Shown here: positions 1-8,513 of the stretch, piece by piece
Position numbering within the stretch: the first letter of the stretch is position 1
Layout of the letters: every line of letters starts with the position of its first letter
NCBI RefSeq assembly: GCF_001750165.1
Contig: NZ_CP015411.1
Location: 4,626,501-4,690,500, forward strand
Origin: Pseudoalteromonas luteoviolacea
GTDB taxonomy: Bacteria > Pseudomonadota > Gammaproteobacteria > Enterobacterales > Alteromonadaceae
Length of the DNA: 64,000 nt
Direction: 5' to 3'
Made by a program: the position numbers and the translations under genes
The notes under the pieces: generated by a model
Databases searched by the model: none
The model's input: the letters and a program-made list of their open reading frames with translations, nothing else
Told to the model about the DNA's origin: nothing

Positions 1-53
1 TTTATCAGCCGCTTTCTATTTAAATTCTAATCACTGCAGGCCTTAATTACCCA

Positions 54-80
54 CAAAAAAGCCCCACATCAGTGAGGCTT
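54..80 (-). terminator. Rho-independent terminator after the TonB receptor gene
   Basis: An 8-bp stem (60-67 with 72-79, one mismatch, 4-nt loop) is followed on the minus strand by a run of six T. It lies about 50 bp past the receptor stop codon and so ends that unit. Confidence 0.75.
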
Positions 81-131
81 GGTGCTGCGAATATACACAT
101 CGGAGCGCCCGAGGGCACTTCATATCACGTA

Positions 132-2219
132 TTAGAACGTATAAGTCACTTGCGCAGAGAAGCTGCGAGGGTCGCCAGGACGAACTGAAATAAAGGCTAT
201 TTTCGCATTATATTCTTTATCAAATAGGTTATGAATATTGAATTTAGCACTCAATGATTCATTGAACTCATAATAAGCTGAGAAACCAGCCAGAACGTGC
301 GAATCTACTGGTACGTATTCATATGGACCTAAACCAATAAAGCCCTCTCGCTCACCAGCGTAATTGACGTAGCCACCGACTCTCAGTTTATCAAACTCAT
401 AAAAAGTACTAAAACTTGCAATTCTGTCAGGTACAACTCGTGATACACGACCTGCTAATTCATTCGGATTCGTTACATCCGTATCAGAGAATGATAAGGA
501 TGCAAACCACTGTTCAGTGAAGTATCCCGATACTTCAACTTCATAACCTTCAGACTCAATACCACTTTGGCCAATATAGTACACATTGCCATCAGAGTGC
601 TTTCCAGCAACGACACCATAGTTTTCTTGTGTAATATTGAAGTAAGCTAAATCTAAACTCAACGTGTTATCAGTATTAGAGTATCTAAATCCGATTTCTT
701 GGTTTTCACCTCTGAGCGGTTCTAGCAAGGCACCAGCTTTATTATATTGCTGAGGTTGATCAAAAATATCAGTATAGCTTGCGTAAACAACCGCTTGCTC
801 GTTTATCTTGTATACACCGCCATAGTATAAACTTGTATCAGAGAAGGTTTTGTCTGTAACGGTACCGTTGTTTAAACTATAAGAATCAATATCTTTGCGA
901 TTTGCACCCAATAGCACGTTAAAGTTATCTAACAGTTGAAGGTTAAGCGCAACGCGTGCACTTTGAGATCCTATTTCAGCGCTACGTACTTGCGGCTGTG
1001 CATAATTATAATCAGGCTTTGCTGGTTTTGGCTCTGGCGACTCATTGCTGTGTTCAGCACCTAAATTACCCGTCACCCTTGAAAGCGGTCTAAACGTATA
1101 ACCCAATTCTTCAAAATTGGTATCCGCTAGTGTGACGTTCACTGTATGCGTTTGACCAAACAAATCAAACTGACCATTCACACCAAGTTCTGCACGATCA
1201 GTTTCAAAATCAGAATCTGTTTCGTAAGTAAATAGTGCGTAATCACCCGTCGGAGATGGGTGCCAATCAAGACCTGCGAACACTTTTTCTTCATCAAGCG
1301 TTGAATGGTGTAGTTTTGCAACTACAGACCAATCGTCATTGATTTCATATCGCAGTTCACCAGTTAGGTTTTCTTGCGTTGAATCTTGGGTGCTCCAATC
1401 AGGGTAAATATTGGCTTCGATACCGATTTGGATAGGGTCGCCATTGGCAAATTGCAGTGGTAAACCATCTGATTTAGCACTTTGACCATCATCTTGATAA
1501 CTTGCAAAAACAGATACTTGCAGTGCATCCGTAATATCAGCACTGAGCGTTGTATAAAATGTCTTACGATCGGCATTGTAGCGATCAACAAATGAATCCG
1601 TATCTTCTAATGCAACAACAGCACGCGCACGCACTGAACCGCTATCGGTTAAAGTCGTATTGAAATCGGCTTCGCCGCGCATCTTGTTCCACGAGCCATA
1701 CTCTGCTGTGACATAGCCACCAGTGCCATTGTATGCACGCTTTTGGACTAGGTTAACCGTACCAGAAGGCTGGCCAACTTCTTGAAGCATACCCGTTGAA
1801 CCACGGATCACTTCTACCGTTTCGAATATACTTGTATCTAATAGAGTCGCTTGCAGAGGACGCGCAGCCGTACCCATACCATCAATCAAGAAGCGGTTCA
1901 TTTCGAAACCACGCGCGAAAACAAAGCGTTCACGACTGTCTAATGATGTTTCTGAGTATACACCGGCACTATGCGTAAGAGCGTCACCAATAGAGTTAAT
2001 ATCATGAAAATCCATGAACTCTCGGTCAATCACAGAGATTGATTGCGGCGTATCGCCGATTGCAAGTGGCAGTCCTGTTGCCCCTACATCGCGGTGGTGT
2101 TTGCCAACCACCTCAATTCGTTCCATATCTAATTTAGCATCGTCTGCTAATACTACTGAAGAACTACCTGCTAGTAGTCCAATACACACCGCTTTTGCAA
2201 TCATAGAATATTGCTTCAT
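132..2219 (-). CDS. TonB-dependent ferric siderophore receptor
   Basis: This 695-aa outer-membrane receptor should import a ferric siderophore using TonB energy. The first 25 residues form a signal peptide ending at VLA. Residues about 32-40 (MERIEVVGK) look like a TonB box. A plug domain follows, with TPQSISVID, RGF, FLIDGM and VEVIRGSTGML motifs. The barrel ends in an aromatic residue (VTYTF), as expected for BAM assembly. There is no extra N-terminal signalling (STN) domain, so it probably does not transmit a FecA-like signal to the ECF sigma factor at 42922. It has its own sigma-type promoter (2245-2267), an SD AAGGGAG and its own terminator. Its place beside the synthetase genes makes the locus product its likely ligand; that part is inference. 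Confidence 0.93.
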   Translation of the reverse strand: MKQYSMIAKAVCIGLLAGSSSVVLADDAKLDMERIEVVGKHHRDVGATGLPLAIGDTPQSISVIDREFMDFHDINSIGDALTHSAGVYSETSLDSRERFVFARGFEMNRFLIDGMGTAARPLQATLLDTSIFETVEVIRGSTGMLQEVGQPSGTVNLVQKRAYNGTGGYVTAEYGSWNKMRGEADFNTTLTDSGSVRARAVVALEDTDSFVDRYNADRKTFYTTLSADITDALQVSVFASYQDDGQSAKSDGLPLQFANGDPIQIGIEANIYPDWSTQDSTQENLTGELRYEINDDWSVVAKLHHSTLDEEKVFAGLDWHPSPTGDYALFTYETDSDFETDRAELGVNGQFDLFGQTHTVNVTLADTNFEELGYTFRPLSRVTGNLGAEHSNESPEPKPAKPDYNYAQPQVRSAEIGSQSARVALNLQLLDNFNVLLGANRKDIDSYSLNNGTVTDKTFSDTSLYYGGVYKINEQAVVYASYTDIFDQPQQYNKAGALLEPLRGENQEIGFRYSNTDNTLSLDLAYFNITQENYGVVAGKHSDGNVYYIGQSGIESEGYEVEVSGYFTEQWFASLSFSDTDVTNPNELAGRVSRVVPDRIASFSTFYEFDKLRVGGYVNYAGEREGFIGLGPYEYVPVDSHVLAGFSAYYEFNESLSAKFNIHNLFDKEYNAKIAFISVRPGDPRSFSAQVTYTF

Positions 2220-2244
2220 ACGCCGTTTGACTCCCTTATCCTAG

Positions 2245-2267
2245 TCGAGATAAAAAATGCTGATTTA
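2245..2267 (-). promoter_or_regulatory. Candidate ECF-sigma promoter of the receptor gene
   Basis: On the minus strand TAAAT is followed after 15 bp by CGA inside CTCGAC. The 14 bases TTTTTTATCTCGAC are identical to those before the 4054-aa NRPS. The site lies about 25 bp upstream of the receptor ATG. It resembles PvdS iron-starvation boxes (TAAAT-N16-CGT). Confidence 0.55.
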
Positions 2268-2422
2268 CTGAAGGGCAGACGAAGCGGTACATTAAAAATT
2301 TAGCGACTTTATATCATTTGTTGTGACAAAAGAGCGGATGCAAAAATAAGTGCATAAATATCAACTGCTTATAAAGTGAAAATATTTATGATTATTTTTA
2401 TATTATTGATATATATCAGAAT

Positions 2423-2695
2423 TTAACCAAATTCATTTATACCAAATAACAAAATAAACAGCCCACCCATTGGCATTAAATACTTTGCAGCAAGTACACA
2501 ATGCGCTCGATAATTGGCCTGCATAGAAAAATGAAAAGCGACACCAGCGATAACGACAATACTCATCAGTTCCGTGAACGTGATCACAGTATGAAAGTCT
2601 AAACCAAATAAATCTAAACTCAGCCATATCCCACCACGCACCAATAGCCAACCAACAAACAACCCGAGTATGACCCCTATATTTAAAACGCGCAT
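2423..2695 (-). CDS. Small three-helix membrane protein (DUF3649-like)
   Basis: This 90-aa protein has about three hydrophobic helices (MRVLNIGVILGLFVGWLL at the start; further segments near residues 30-50 and 65-85). The long frame extends upstream, but the ATG at 2695 is the better start. It overlaps the preceding stop as TAATG and has a GCGGGG Shine-Dalgarno-like sequence. Small membrane proteins of this kind often accompany PepSY proteins in siderophore uptake operons. The DUF3649 name is from general similarity and gene order, and the function is unknown. Confidence 0.6.
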   Translation of the reverse strand: MRVLNIGVILGLFVGWLLVRGGIWLSLDLFGLDFHTVITFTELMSIVVIAGVAFHFSMQANYRAHCVLAAKYLMPMGGLFILLFGINEFG

Positions 2696-3003
2696 TACAA
2701 TACCCCGCCAATTGCCGCTAATACGAGCAGCATCAAAATCGGTGTTGTCCCACGGTGGTGACCCATCATCACCACCAAAGGCAGACCGATACTCAAGGCA
2801 AATAACACCAAAAATAGCGCCGCGATGAGACCAAGTTGAAAGTAATAAAAAGCGCTCAATGCGATGACACTCACCGTTAACATCCATGATGGCTTCACAT
2901 GCTTAAAAGTCTGTTGCATTATGGTCACTTTGCCATAGGGCCAATACTTAGAGCTTGCAAACAACACCAAACCTATCAACAAAAAACTAAGCAAGGCGAT
3001 CAT
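2695..3003 (-). CDS. Small membrane protein (DUF3325-like)
   Basis: This 102-aa protein starts MIALLSFLLIGLVLFASSKYW, which fits a first membrane helix, and has two or three more helices ending AAIGGVL. The start at 3003 is preferred over the longer frame because a TTGGAG ribosome site lies just upstream and it overlaps the PepSY stop by only 17 bp. The pattern (membrane segment, KYWP, hydrophobic C-terminus) resembles DUF3325 proteins, which sit in siderophore uptake operons with PepSY proteins. It is the middle gene of a three-gene unit. Its role is unknown. Confidence 0.6.
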   Translation of the reverse strand: MIALLSFLLIGLVLFASSKYWPYGKVTIMQQTFKHVKPSWMLTVSVIALSAFYYFQLGLIAALFLVLFALSIGLPLVVMMGHHRGTTPILMLLVLAAIGGVL

Positions 3004-4519
3004 TGGCAGGCTCCAAATCAAGTGCGCGTTTCTTTGCTTTATCAGTGACTCGCACCACAATGGTTGCCAAGCCAAAACTCAAACCTGACAGCGCAATGAA
3101 AGCAATATTGATGGTCAGCAGGTCTTTACTGACAAAACTGTAGATTTCATGCCCCAGAAGTAGGCGTATGACATCAATACAAGGCAAGATTAAAAACAGC
3201 GCACCAGACACTTGTAAAACCGCATGAGCAGACTCTTTTGCCTGCTTGAAATAACACGTCAACAAACCACAGCCGAGTAAGCTGACAATCACAATCAACT
3301 GATTTGTCAGCACAGTTAATGGCTCGCCTTGGCTAAATAGTCGAGTGCAAACCAACAGCAATGCAATAGCGAATAATGCGCCGCAGGTGCCCGCTTCCAA
3401 GCATGCACGCTGCAATCGAAATAAGACTTGCCCAGCACGTTTGGGTTCTCGAATCGCCAACCAATACAAATTACCAATTAACATCGCTGCAATCGCCATC
3501 AGGGCTAGGATGAAATAAAGTAAATTTGAAAACTTACCAAGTAAATGCCCTTCATGTAACTGGATCATAATGTTGTATACATCATTCACAGGCCTTCTCT
3601 GTGGTTCATAAAGTAAATTGCCATGTACATCATAAAAGGCGGTGACAAACTCAAAGCTGCGATCAGACTCACCACTGACACGCAGACGGATCCATGGGCC
3701 CGGATAAATATCAAAGCGCGCGATCCGCATATCGGGATATGCCTTTTGATAGTCAGAGATCACTTCATTGAGGCGCGCTGCGCTCAGCTTTGCGTCCATG
3801 TCATAATTGTCCGGTTTACGTGGAAATCCCAATTCATCCCAGTAGCTTTCGCCACTTTTTTCGGCATATTTATGATACATCGGGGCATTTATCTCATAAC
3901 CGACATTAAAATAGGCGCTGCTCCAACCATACATCAACATAAACAACAGTACACCTAAGCCCAATAACACATGGCTATCTTTAAACACATCGCGAGATTT
4001 GCCATTAGCGCGATACTGATGAAACTTTTTCACTAAGTCTCGCCAGCGGATCCAAATGCCGCTTATAGTCACCATAATCAAGAAAATACAGGCTAATGCA
4101 ATGATATCTGTGCCAATATGCGTCATAAAATTAATATGCCAAAAATACAGAAAATCTGCCGCAGCTTGCTGCTGCGCGCTGTCTTGACCAAAAAGCTGTT
4201 GCGTTTGATTGTTATAAAGCAGTCGATCATCATGACCGACGTAAATTTGAAATAAGTGATAGTGCTGAGGGTCAGTTGTTAAGGTAATACGTTGCTGCGC
4301 AAAATCGGGGATTTTTACCATCATATCAGTGACTGCACTTTGCCAAGACATATCGCGCTCAATTTGCTGATCTTGATGCCATGCAAACTGCCAGTTTAAT
4401 AGCTGCCCTCGGAAAAAAAGTAAACTGCCACAGACAAAAACGATAGTGAGAATACAGGCGCTGATAGCCCCTAAAACGGAATGCTGCTTGGTTAGCCGAG
4501 TTAGCATTTTTTTATCCAT
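2987..4519 (-). CDS. PepSY-associated inner-membrane protein, putative siderophore-iron reductase
   Basis: This 510-aa protein has a first transmembrane helix at about residues 17-37, a periplasmic PepSY-like part, and further helices near 140-160, 185-205, 340-360 and 390-500. Conserved histidines lie in or near membrane segments (for example SHVLLGLG and LHEGHLLG). This is the COG3182/PiuB-FoxB-like family. Some members are linked to reduction and release of iron from xenosiderophores in the periplasm or inner membrane. A strong AGGAGG site precedes the ATG. It leads a unit with two small membrane proteins and has the best sigma-type promoter of the locus at 4594-4618. Confidence 0.85.
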   Translation of the reverse strand: MDKKMLTRLTKQHSVLGAISACILTIVFVCGSLLFFRGQLLNWQFAWHQDQQIERDMSWQSAVTDMMVKIPDFAQQRITLTTDPQHYHLFQIYVGHDDRLLYNNQTQQLFGQDSAQQQAAADFLYFWHINFMTHIGTDIIALACIFLIMVTISGIWIRWRDLVKKFHQYRANGKSRDVFKDSHVLLGLGVLLFMLMYGWSSAYFNVGYEINAPMYHKYAEKSGESYWDELGFPRKPDNYDMDAKLSAARLNEVISDYQKAYPDMRIARFDIYPGPWIRLRVSGESDRSFEFVTAFYDVHGNLLYEPQRRPVNDVYNIMIQLHEGHLLGKFSNLLYFILALMAIAAMLIGNLYWLAIREPKRAGQVLFRLQRACLEAGTCGALFAIALLLVCTRLFSQGEPLTVLTNQLIVIVSLLGCGLLTCYFKQAKESAHAVLQVSGALFLILPCIDVIRLLLGHEIYSFVSKDLLTINIAFIALSGLSFGLATIVVRVTDKAKKRALDLEPANDRLA

Positions 4520-4593
4520 AAACTCCCTCCTGTTTATTTCAGGCTGTGCATTTAAAGTCAGTTTTAGACAGCCAAAACCACACCATCAGGCAG

Positions 4594-4618
4594 GACGAGA
4601 AGCGTTTATAGAAATTTA
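4594..4618 (-). promoter_or_regulatory. PvdS-type iron-starvation promoter of the PepSY operon
   Basis: The minus strand carries TAAAT (4614-4618), exactly 16 bp, then CGT (4595-4597) within CTCGTC. This matches the TAAAT-N16-CGT box known for the PvdS sigma factor. It lies about 75 bp upstream of the PepSY ATG. Confidence 0.65.
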
Positions 4619-4636
4619 GAAAAATAAGATAAAAAA

Positions 4637-4669
4637 CATGAAAAGGGGCGTTTGTTACCCAAACTCCCC
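4637..4669 (-). terminator. Terminator after the last NRPS gene
   Basis: A 10-position stem with one mismatch (4645-4654 with 4660-4669, 5-nt loop) is followed on the minus strand by TTTT. It ends the unit whose last gene is the TE-bearing NRPS. Confidence 0.7.
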
Positions 4670-4700
4670 GATATATCAGCCTAGTTGTGAACAGATAGCA

Positions 4701-7700
4701 TTAGCTAGTTTGTGTCGCAACCGCATTCAATAACTGCGGGTGACGCACCACCTCATGGTGTCCAACATCGAGCTGTTCAACCACCATTGATACGCCATTA
4801 TTTGCTAACTCCGTGCTATACGCATCAATATCTCTCGCCAAACGCTCTGCTGACCACAAGACATGTGTTGGCAATGTTTCAGGCAGGCTTGGTAAAGTGC
4901 ATTTCACCGCGCGCAGTGCTTTCAAGCGCTCACTCTTGTTAAAGGTATCCGCCAATTGCTGTGCATTGATCGCACTGTAAGGCGGCGGTAACGTATCCGC
5001 AACCGATTGCCAAAATGCCTGCAAATGTGCGCTTAATGTGCCGCTATCAAGCTCACTGTTACCAAGCAGTGGCGCAAAATAACTGTCTACGCGTTGTGTC
5101 CACGCTTCGCCGCCGTTATCCACCACCAGCGTTAAAAATTCGCTGACGGCTTCTAACTGTGTCACGCTGCGCATTTGTGCGGTTGGGATCCACGAATCAG
5201 CCAAGAACAATCGCGTGACATGTTGCCCTGCTGCCTCCAACAAGGCAGCCACTTTTGCTGCTAATAAGCCGCCCATAGACCAGCCCAACAATTCAATATG
5301 CTGCCCATCAAATTGCGTGATAATTTTGTCCGCGTAGCTTTGGGCCAACGCATCAAAGTCATCCACAGCAAGGTCGATATCATTTGGCTCAAGGGCAAAT
5401 AAGTTGACGTGCTCATTTAAGTGCTCTGCCAGTGCACGATAACTCAGGGTCAACCCTAAGCCATCATGGAAACAAATAACTTGACGATTACCCGCTTTAT
5501 GGCTGTTCAATGGTGTGATCTGTCCGCCACGCTCACTGCTAAGTAACTCAGCCAATTTAGCGACACTCGGCGCTTGGAACAAAACACCTAAATCAAAGTG
5601 TAGGTCCGACGCTTCTCTATCGGCCCAGCGCTTAACCAGCTTGATGGCCGCGATGGAATGCCCGCCTAATTGGAAAAACGACGCGTTGCGGCTGACTTTA
5701 TCTAGCTCCAGCACTTGTGCAAATACCGCTGCGAGTTTTTCTTCTAACTCCCCTTGCGGTGCTTCATAGACCAGTGTCTGACTGGCAAATGAAGGCAGCG
5801 CTTTACGATCAACTTTCCCGTTACCCAACCGTGGCCACTGTGCAACCACCATAAAGGCAGAAGGGATCATCGCCTCAGGTAGACTCTGCAACAAGGTATT
5901 TTTTAGCGCTTGCGCCGCTTCACTATCCAGTGCTCCATCTTCATAAAGGTTGGCAATAAGGTAGGCATTTATACGCACTTGTCCATCCACTTTATCAGCA
6001 ACTACAAGCGCATGTTCAATGCCCTCTACTTGCTCAATGCAAGCAGCCACTTCCCCTAACTCAATCCGAAAACCACGCACTTTCACTTGGTCATCTTTAC
6101 GTCCTAAGATCATCACCGAGTTGTCCGGCATGTAACGGGCGAGATCGCCTGTTGCATAAACACGTTGATTAAATTCACCGTGCTCGGTAAATGCAGGGTG
6201 TTCTGGCTGGCCCAAATACCCTTCACTCAGCTGTGCACCAGCGATAAATAACTCGCCCACTTCACCATAACTACACAGTTCTCCTGCTTGGTTAAGCACA
6301 TATGTATGCGTGCCGGCAAAGACTTTACTGAGCTTAGCCACGCCACCGTCGCCTGCCACATAACGATGGCACATCACCCCGATGGTGGCTTCACTTGGCC
6401 CATAGTGATTATAAATTTCACTGTGCGGCGCCCACTGCTGTAGTGAGCGCAAGAAGGTGTTTGGACACGCCTCACCACCCAGCACAATTTTTTGCGGGAA
6501 ATAAGGCAATGCTTTTAAGTCACACAGCGCTTGTAGGTGAGAAGGCACAATTTTAATACAGTCAATCTGATGCTCAGATAAAAATGCACCAAACTCTGTG
6601 CTGTCCATACTTTGCTTTTCATTGGCAATACACAGTCGCTTACCAAGATATAACGCATTAAATAAACAGGTATACCCCAAGTCTGCTGCCACAGTTGCTG
6701 TTAACGCAAAATTATTTTGCTCTGACAAACTAAGCGCTTCACAGGATGCCGCACAATACGCACTCAACTGCTGCTGGCCAATACGTACGCCCTTTGGTGT
6801 GCCCGTCGAACCCGAAGTAAAAATACTGTAGGCCAAACTGGTTTCAAGTGAAGCAAGTGATGGCAGCTCAACATTACACTCAGCCTGCAATGTCATTAAT
6901 GTCACACCTACTTGCCCTGATGGCGTTATCATGGTGGCATTGTCAAACTGAGCGACAACCTTGTCGACACGCGCCTGCGGCCAACTTGGGTCTAATGGCA
7001 CAAAACCAAAGCCCGCCCGCATACTGGCAAGCATCGCCACAATTAAGTCCGTACTTCTTGGCAACAAGAGTAATACTGGCTGCGTTGAGTCAAGCTGTCT
7101 GGCCTTTAGCCCCTTAGCTGCATGCTCAACTTGCTGCCATAATTGGCCATAAGTAAGCGTGCTGTTTGCATCAGTGAGTGCCACAGTATCAGTGTCTGTG
7201 CTGGCAAAGCCCGCTACTCGTGAAATCACCGTTTCAGCAGGGGTTGCCAACTGGGCACCATTGATGGCCAAAAGCTGTGATTTATGACCATCACTTAATA
7301 GACTGATATCTGAAGATTGGGTATGTACCTGTGCAGATTGAATAACACGCAGTACCTGAGCCAATTGCGCCAGTAAGCTACTTACTGCTGCTGCAGAAAA
7401 ACTGTTTTGGCAGTAATTTAATGTCAAAGTGCCCTGCTCAGACACCGCTAAGTTCAGTGCTTGATGTTGGCCCACCTGCCAATCAGGCTGCGCGCTGTGC
7501 AGCGGCACTACTGCATCTGTCGCATTAAGTGCAGTATTGAGCTGCGCCAAAGAAATACTTTGCGCTACTTGACGATGATTTTCACACTGCTCGTTTAGCG
7601 CACCTAGCCAGCTGTGCAGGCTCTGCTCTGGCTGATATTCAACGATCAGCGGTAAGCTTTTCGCATATCGGCCCAATGCGCCTTCAAACGCTTCGTCTTC

Positions 7701-8513
7701 AAGGCGGGGATCATAATGTAGTGCGGTCAAAAAGCGCGGCGTCGTTGCCAAACGCGCCATCAACCACCACCATGCATATTGCACTATGTTCTGCGGCGAT
7801 ATTTCCAATGTCTCTGCAAACTGTGCAACACTTTGCCACAGCGCAGCATCAATCTCATTTTGTACTTGCGTATAGCTGCGCTCACCTTCACTGACCGTGC
7901 CCATATTGTATGGTAACTGCAATGGCGCAGGGATATCCCCTGTTAAATAGTTTTGCCAGTAGACTTGCCCTGCTAGGCCATCTTCGTCATGTAACATTTC
8001 TTGCTGCCAAGCAACAAAATCCGGAAACTGTAGCGCTTCTTCATCATCCGGTTGGCCAGTGATGATAGCGGCGATGATTTCCAGTGATGATAAGTCCAAC
8101 GCGCCGGCAAAACCGCGCAGCGCTAAATAGCTTTGCTCTGGAGTATTAATGCGAGTCAGATGAAGATTGCAGCCCACAGTAGGTGCAATCTCAACAGGAG
8201 AAGTCACCGCCAGCTGTGCCAAACTTGGCACACCAACCTGTGTCCACTCAATGCTATCCACTTTTATTTTGGCATCAATACTTGGTACAGCGCGCAGTCC
8301 TTTAAAGCCTTCAACTTGCTGATAATTTGAAGCCAAACTTAAATGAGATTGCACCAGCTCATCTGCATAGCGCTGGATCTCTTGCAAACTGGTTGAGCAA
8401 GGCACCAATAACTGAACAAGTGTTAAAGTGTTTTTGCCCTCAGTCACAAAGCGCTGCTGGTTTGCAGTCAGTACAACACCTTGTTGATATTCTTCGATAT
8501 ACTCTGTGATCAT
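4701..8513 (-). CDS. Terminal NRPS: interface domain, Asp-activating A domain, T, thioesterase
   Basis: This 1270-aa protein adds the last residue and releases the chain. Residues 1-440 are a condensation-like domain in which the HHxxxDG site has become FAGALDL, so both catalytic histidines are gone. The A domain has FTSGSTGTPKG near residue 566. Its pocket residues, aligned by eye, read D-L-T-K-V-G-H-I-G-K, the classic aspartate code. A T domain (LGGHSIAAIK) lies near 945 and a type I thioesterase (GWSMGG near 1071, late GHH) spans about 990-1265. The ATG at 8513 overlaps the previous stop as ATGA and has an AGGAG site, so it is preferred over a GTG three codons upstream. A degenerate N-terminal C domain before an Asp A domain is the interface type seen in beta-hydroxyaspartate siderophore synthetases. 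Peptide bond formation must come from the C domain of the preceding protein. Confidence 0.9.
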   Translation of the reverse strand: MITEYIEEYQQGVVLTANQQRFVTEGKNTLTLVQLLVPCSTSLQEIQRYADELVQSHLSLASNYQQVEGFKGLRAVPSIDAKIKVDSIEWTQVGVPSLAQLAVTSPVEIAPTVGCNLHLTRINTPEQSYLALRGFAGALDLSSLEIIAAIITGQPDDEEALQFPDFVAWQQEMLHDEDGLAGQVYWQNYLTGDIPAPLQLPYNMGTVSEGERSYTQVQNEIDAALWQSVAQFAETLEISPQNIVQYAWWWLMARLATTPRFLTALHYDPRLEDEAFEGALGRYAKSLPLIVEYQPEQSLHSWLGALNEQCENHRQVAQSISLAQLNTALNATDAVVPLHSAQPDWQVGQHQALNLAVSEQGTLTLNYCQNSFSAAAVSSLLAQLAQVLRVIQSAQVHTQSSDISLLSDGHKSQLLAINGAQLATPAETVISRVAGFASTDTDTVALTDANSTLTYGQLWQQVEHAAKGLKARQLDSTQPVLLLLPRSTDLIVAMLASMRAGFGFVPLDPSWPQARVDKVVAQFDNATMITPSGQVGVTLMTLQAECNVELPSLASLETSLAYSIFTSGSTGTPKGVRIGQQQLSAYCAASCEALSLSEQNNFALTATVAADLGYTCLFNALYLGKRLCIANEKQSMDSTEFGAFLSEHQIDCIKIVPSHLQALCDLKALPYFPQKIVLGGEACPNTFLRSLQQWAPHSEIYNHYGPSEATIGVMCHRYVAGDGGVAKLSKVFAGTHTYVLNQAGELCSYGEVGELFIAGAQLSEGYLGQPEHPAFTEHGEFNQRVYATGDLARYMPDNSVMILGRKDDQVKVRGFRIELGEVAACIEQVEGIEHALVVADKVDGQVRINAYLIANLYEDGALDSEAAQALKNTLLQSLPEAMIPSAFMVVAQWPRLGNGKVDRKALPSFASQTLVYEAPQGELEEKLAAVFAQVLELDKVSRNASFFQLGGHSIAAIKLVKRWADREASDLHFDLGVLFQAPSVAKLAELLSSERGGQITPLNSHKAGNRQVICFHDGLGLTLSYRALAEHLNEHVNLFALEPNDIDLAVDDFDALAQSYADKIITQFDGQHIELLGWSMGGLLAAKVAALLEAAGQHVTRLFLADSWIPTAQMRSVTQLEAVSEFLTLVVDNGGEAWTQRVDSYFAPLLGNSELDSGTLSAHLQAFWQSVADTLPPPYSAINAQQLADTFNKSERLKALRAVKCTLPSLPETLPTHVLWSAERLARDIDAYSTELANNGVSMVVEQLDVGHHEVVRHPQLLNAVATQTS

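Noticed and set aside
2380..2420. Fur-box-like AT-rich stretch between the receptor and the small membrane protein genes
   Set aside because: It is AT-rich with ATAAT words, but it does not keep the inverted hexamers of a Fur site.
2433..2711. 92-aa minus-strand open frame overlapping the small membrane protein gene
   Set aside because: Its composition is unnatural (many Cys, Trp and Arg). The overlapping frame gives hydrophobic helices with a coupled TAATG start, so that one is the gene.
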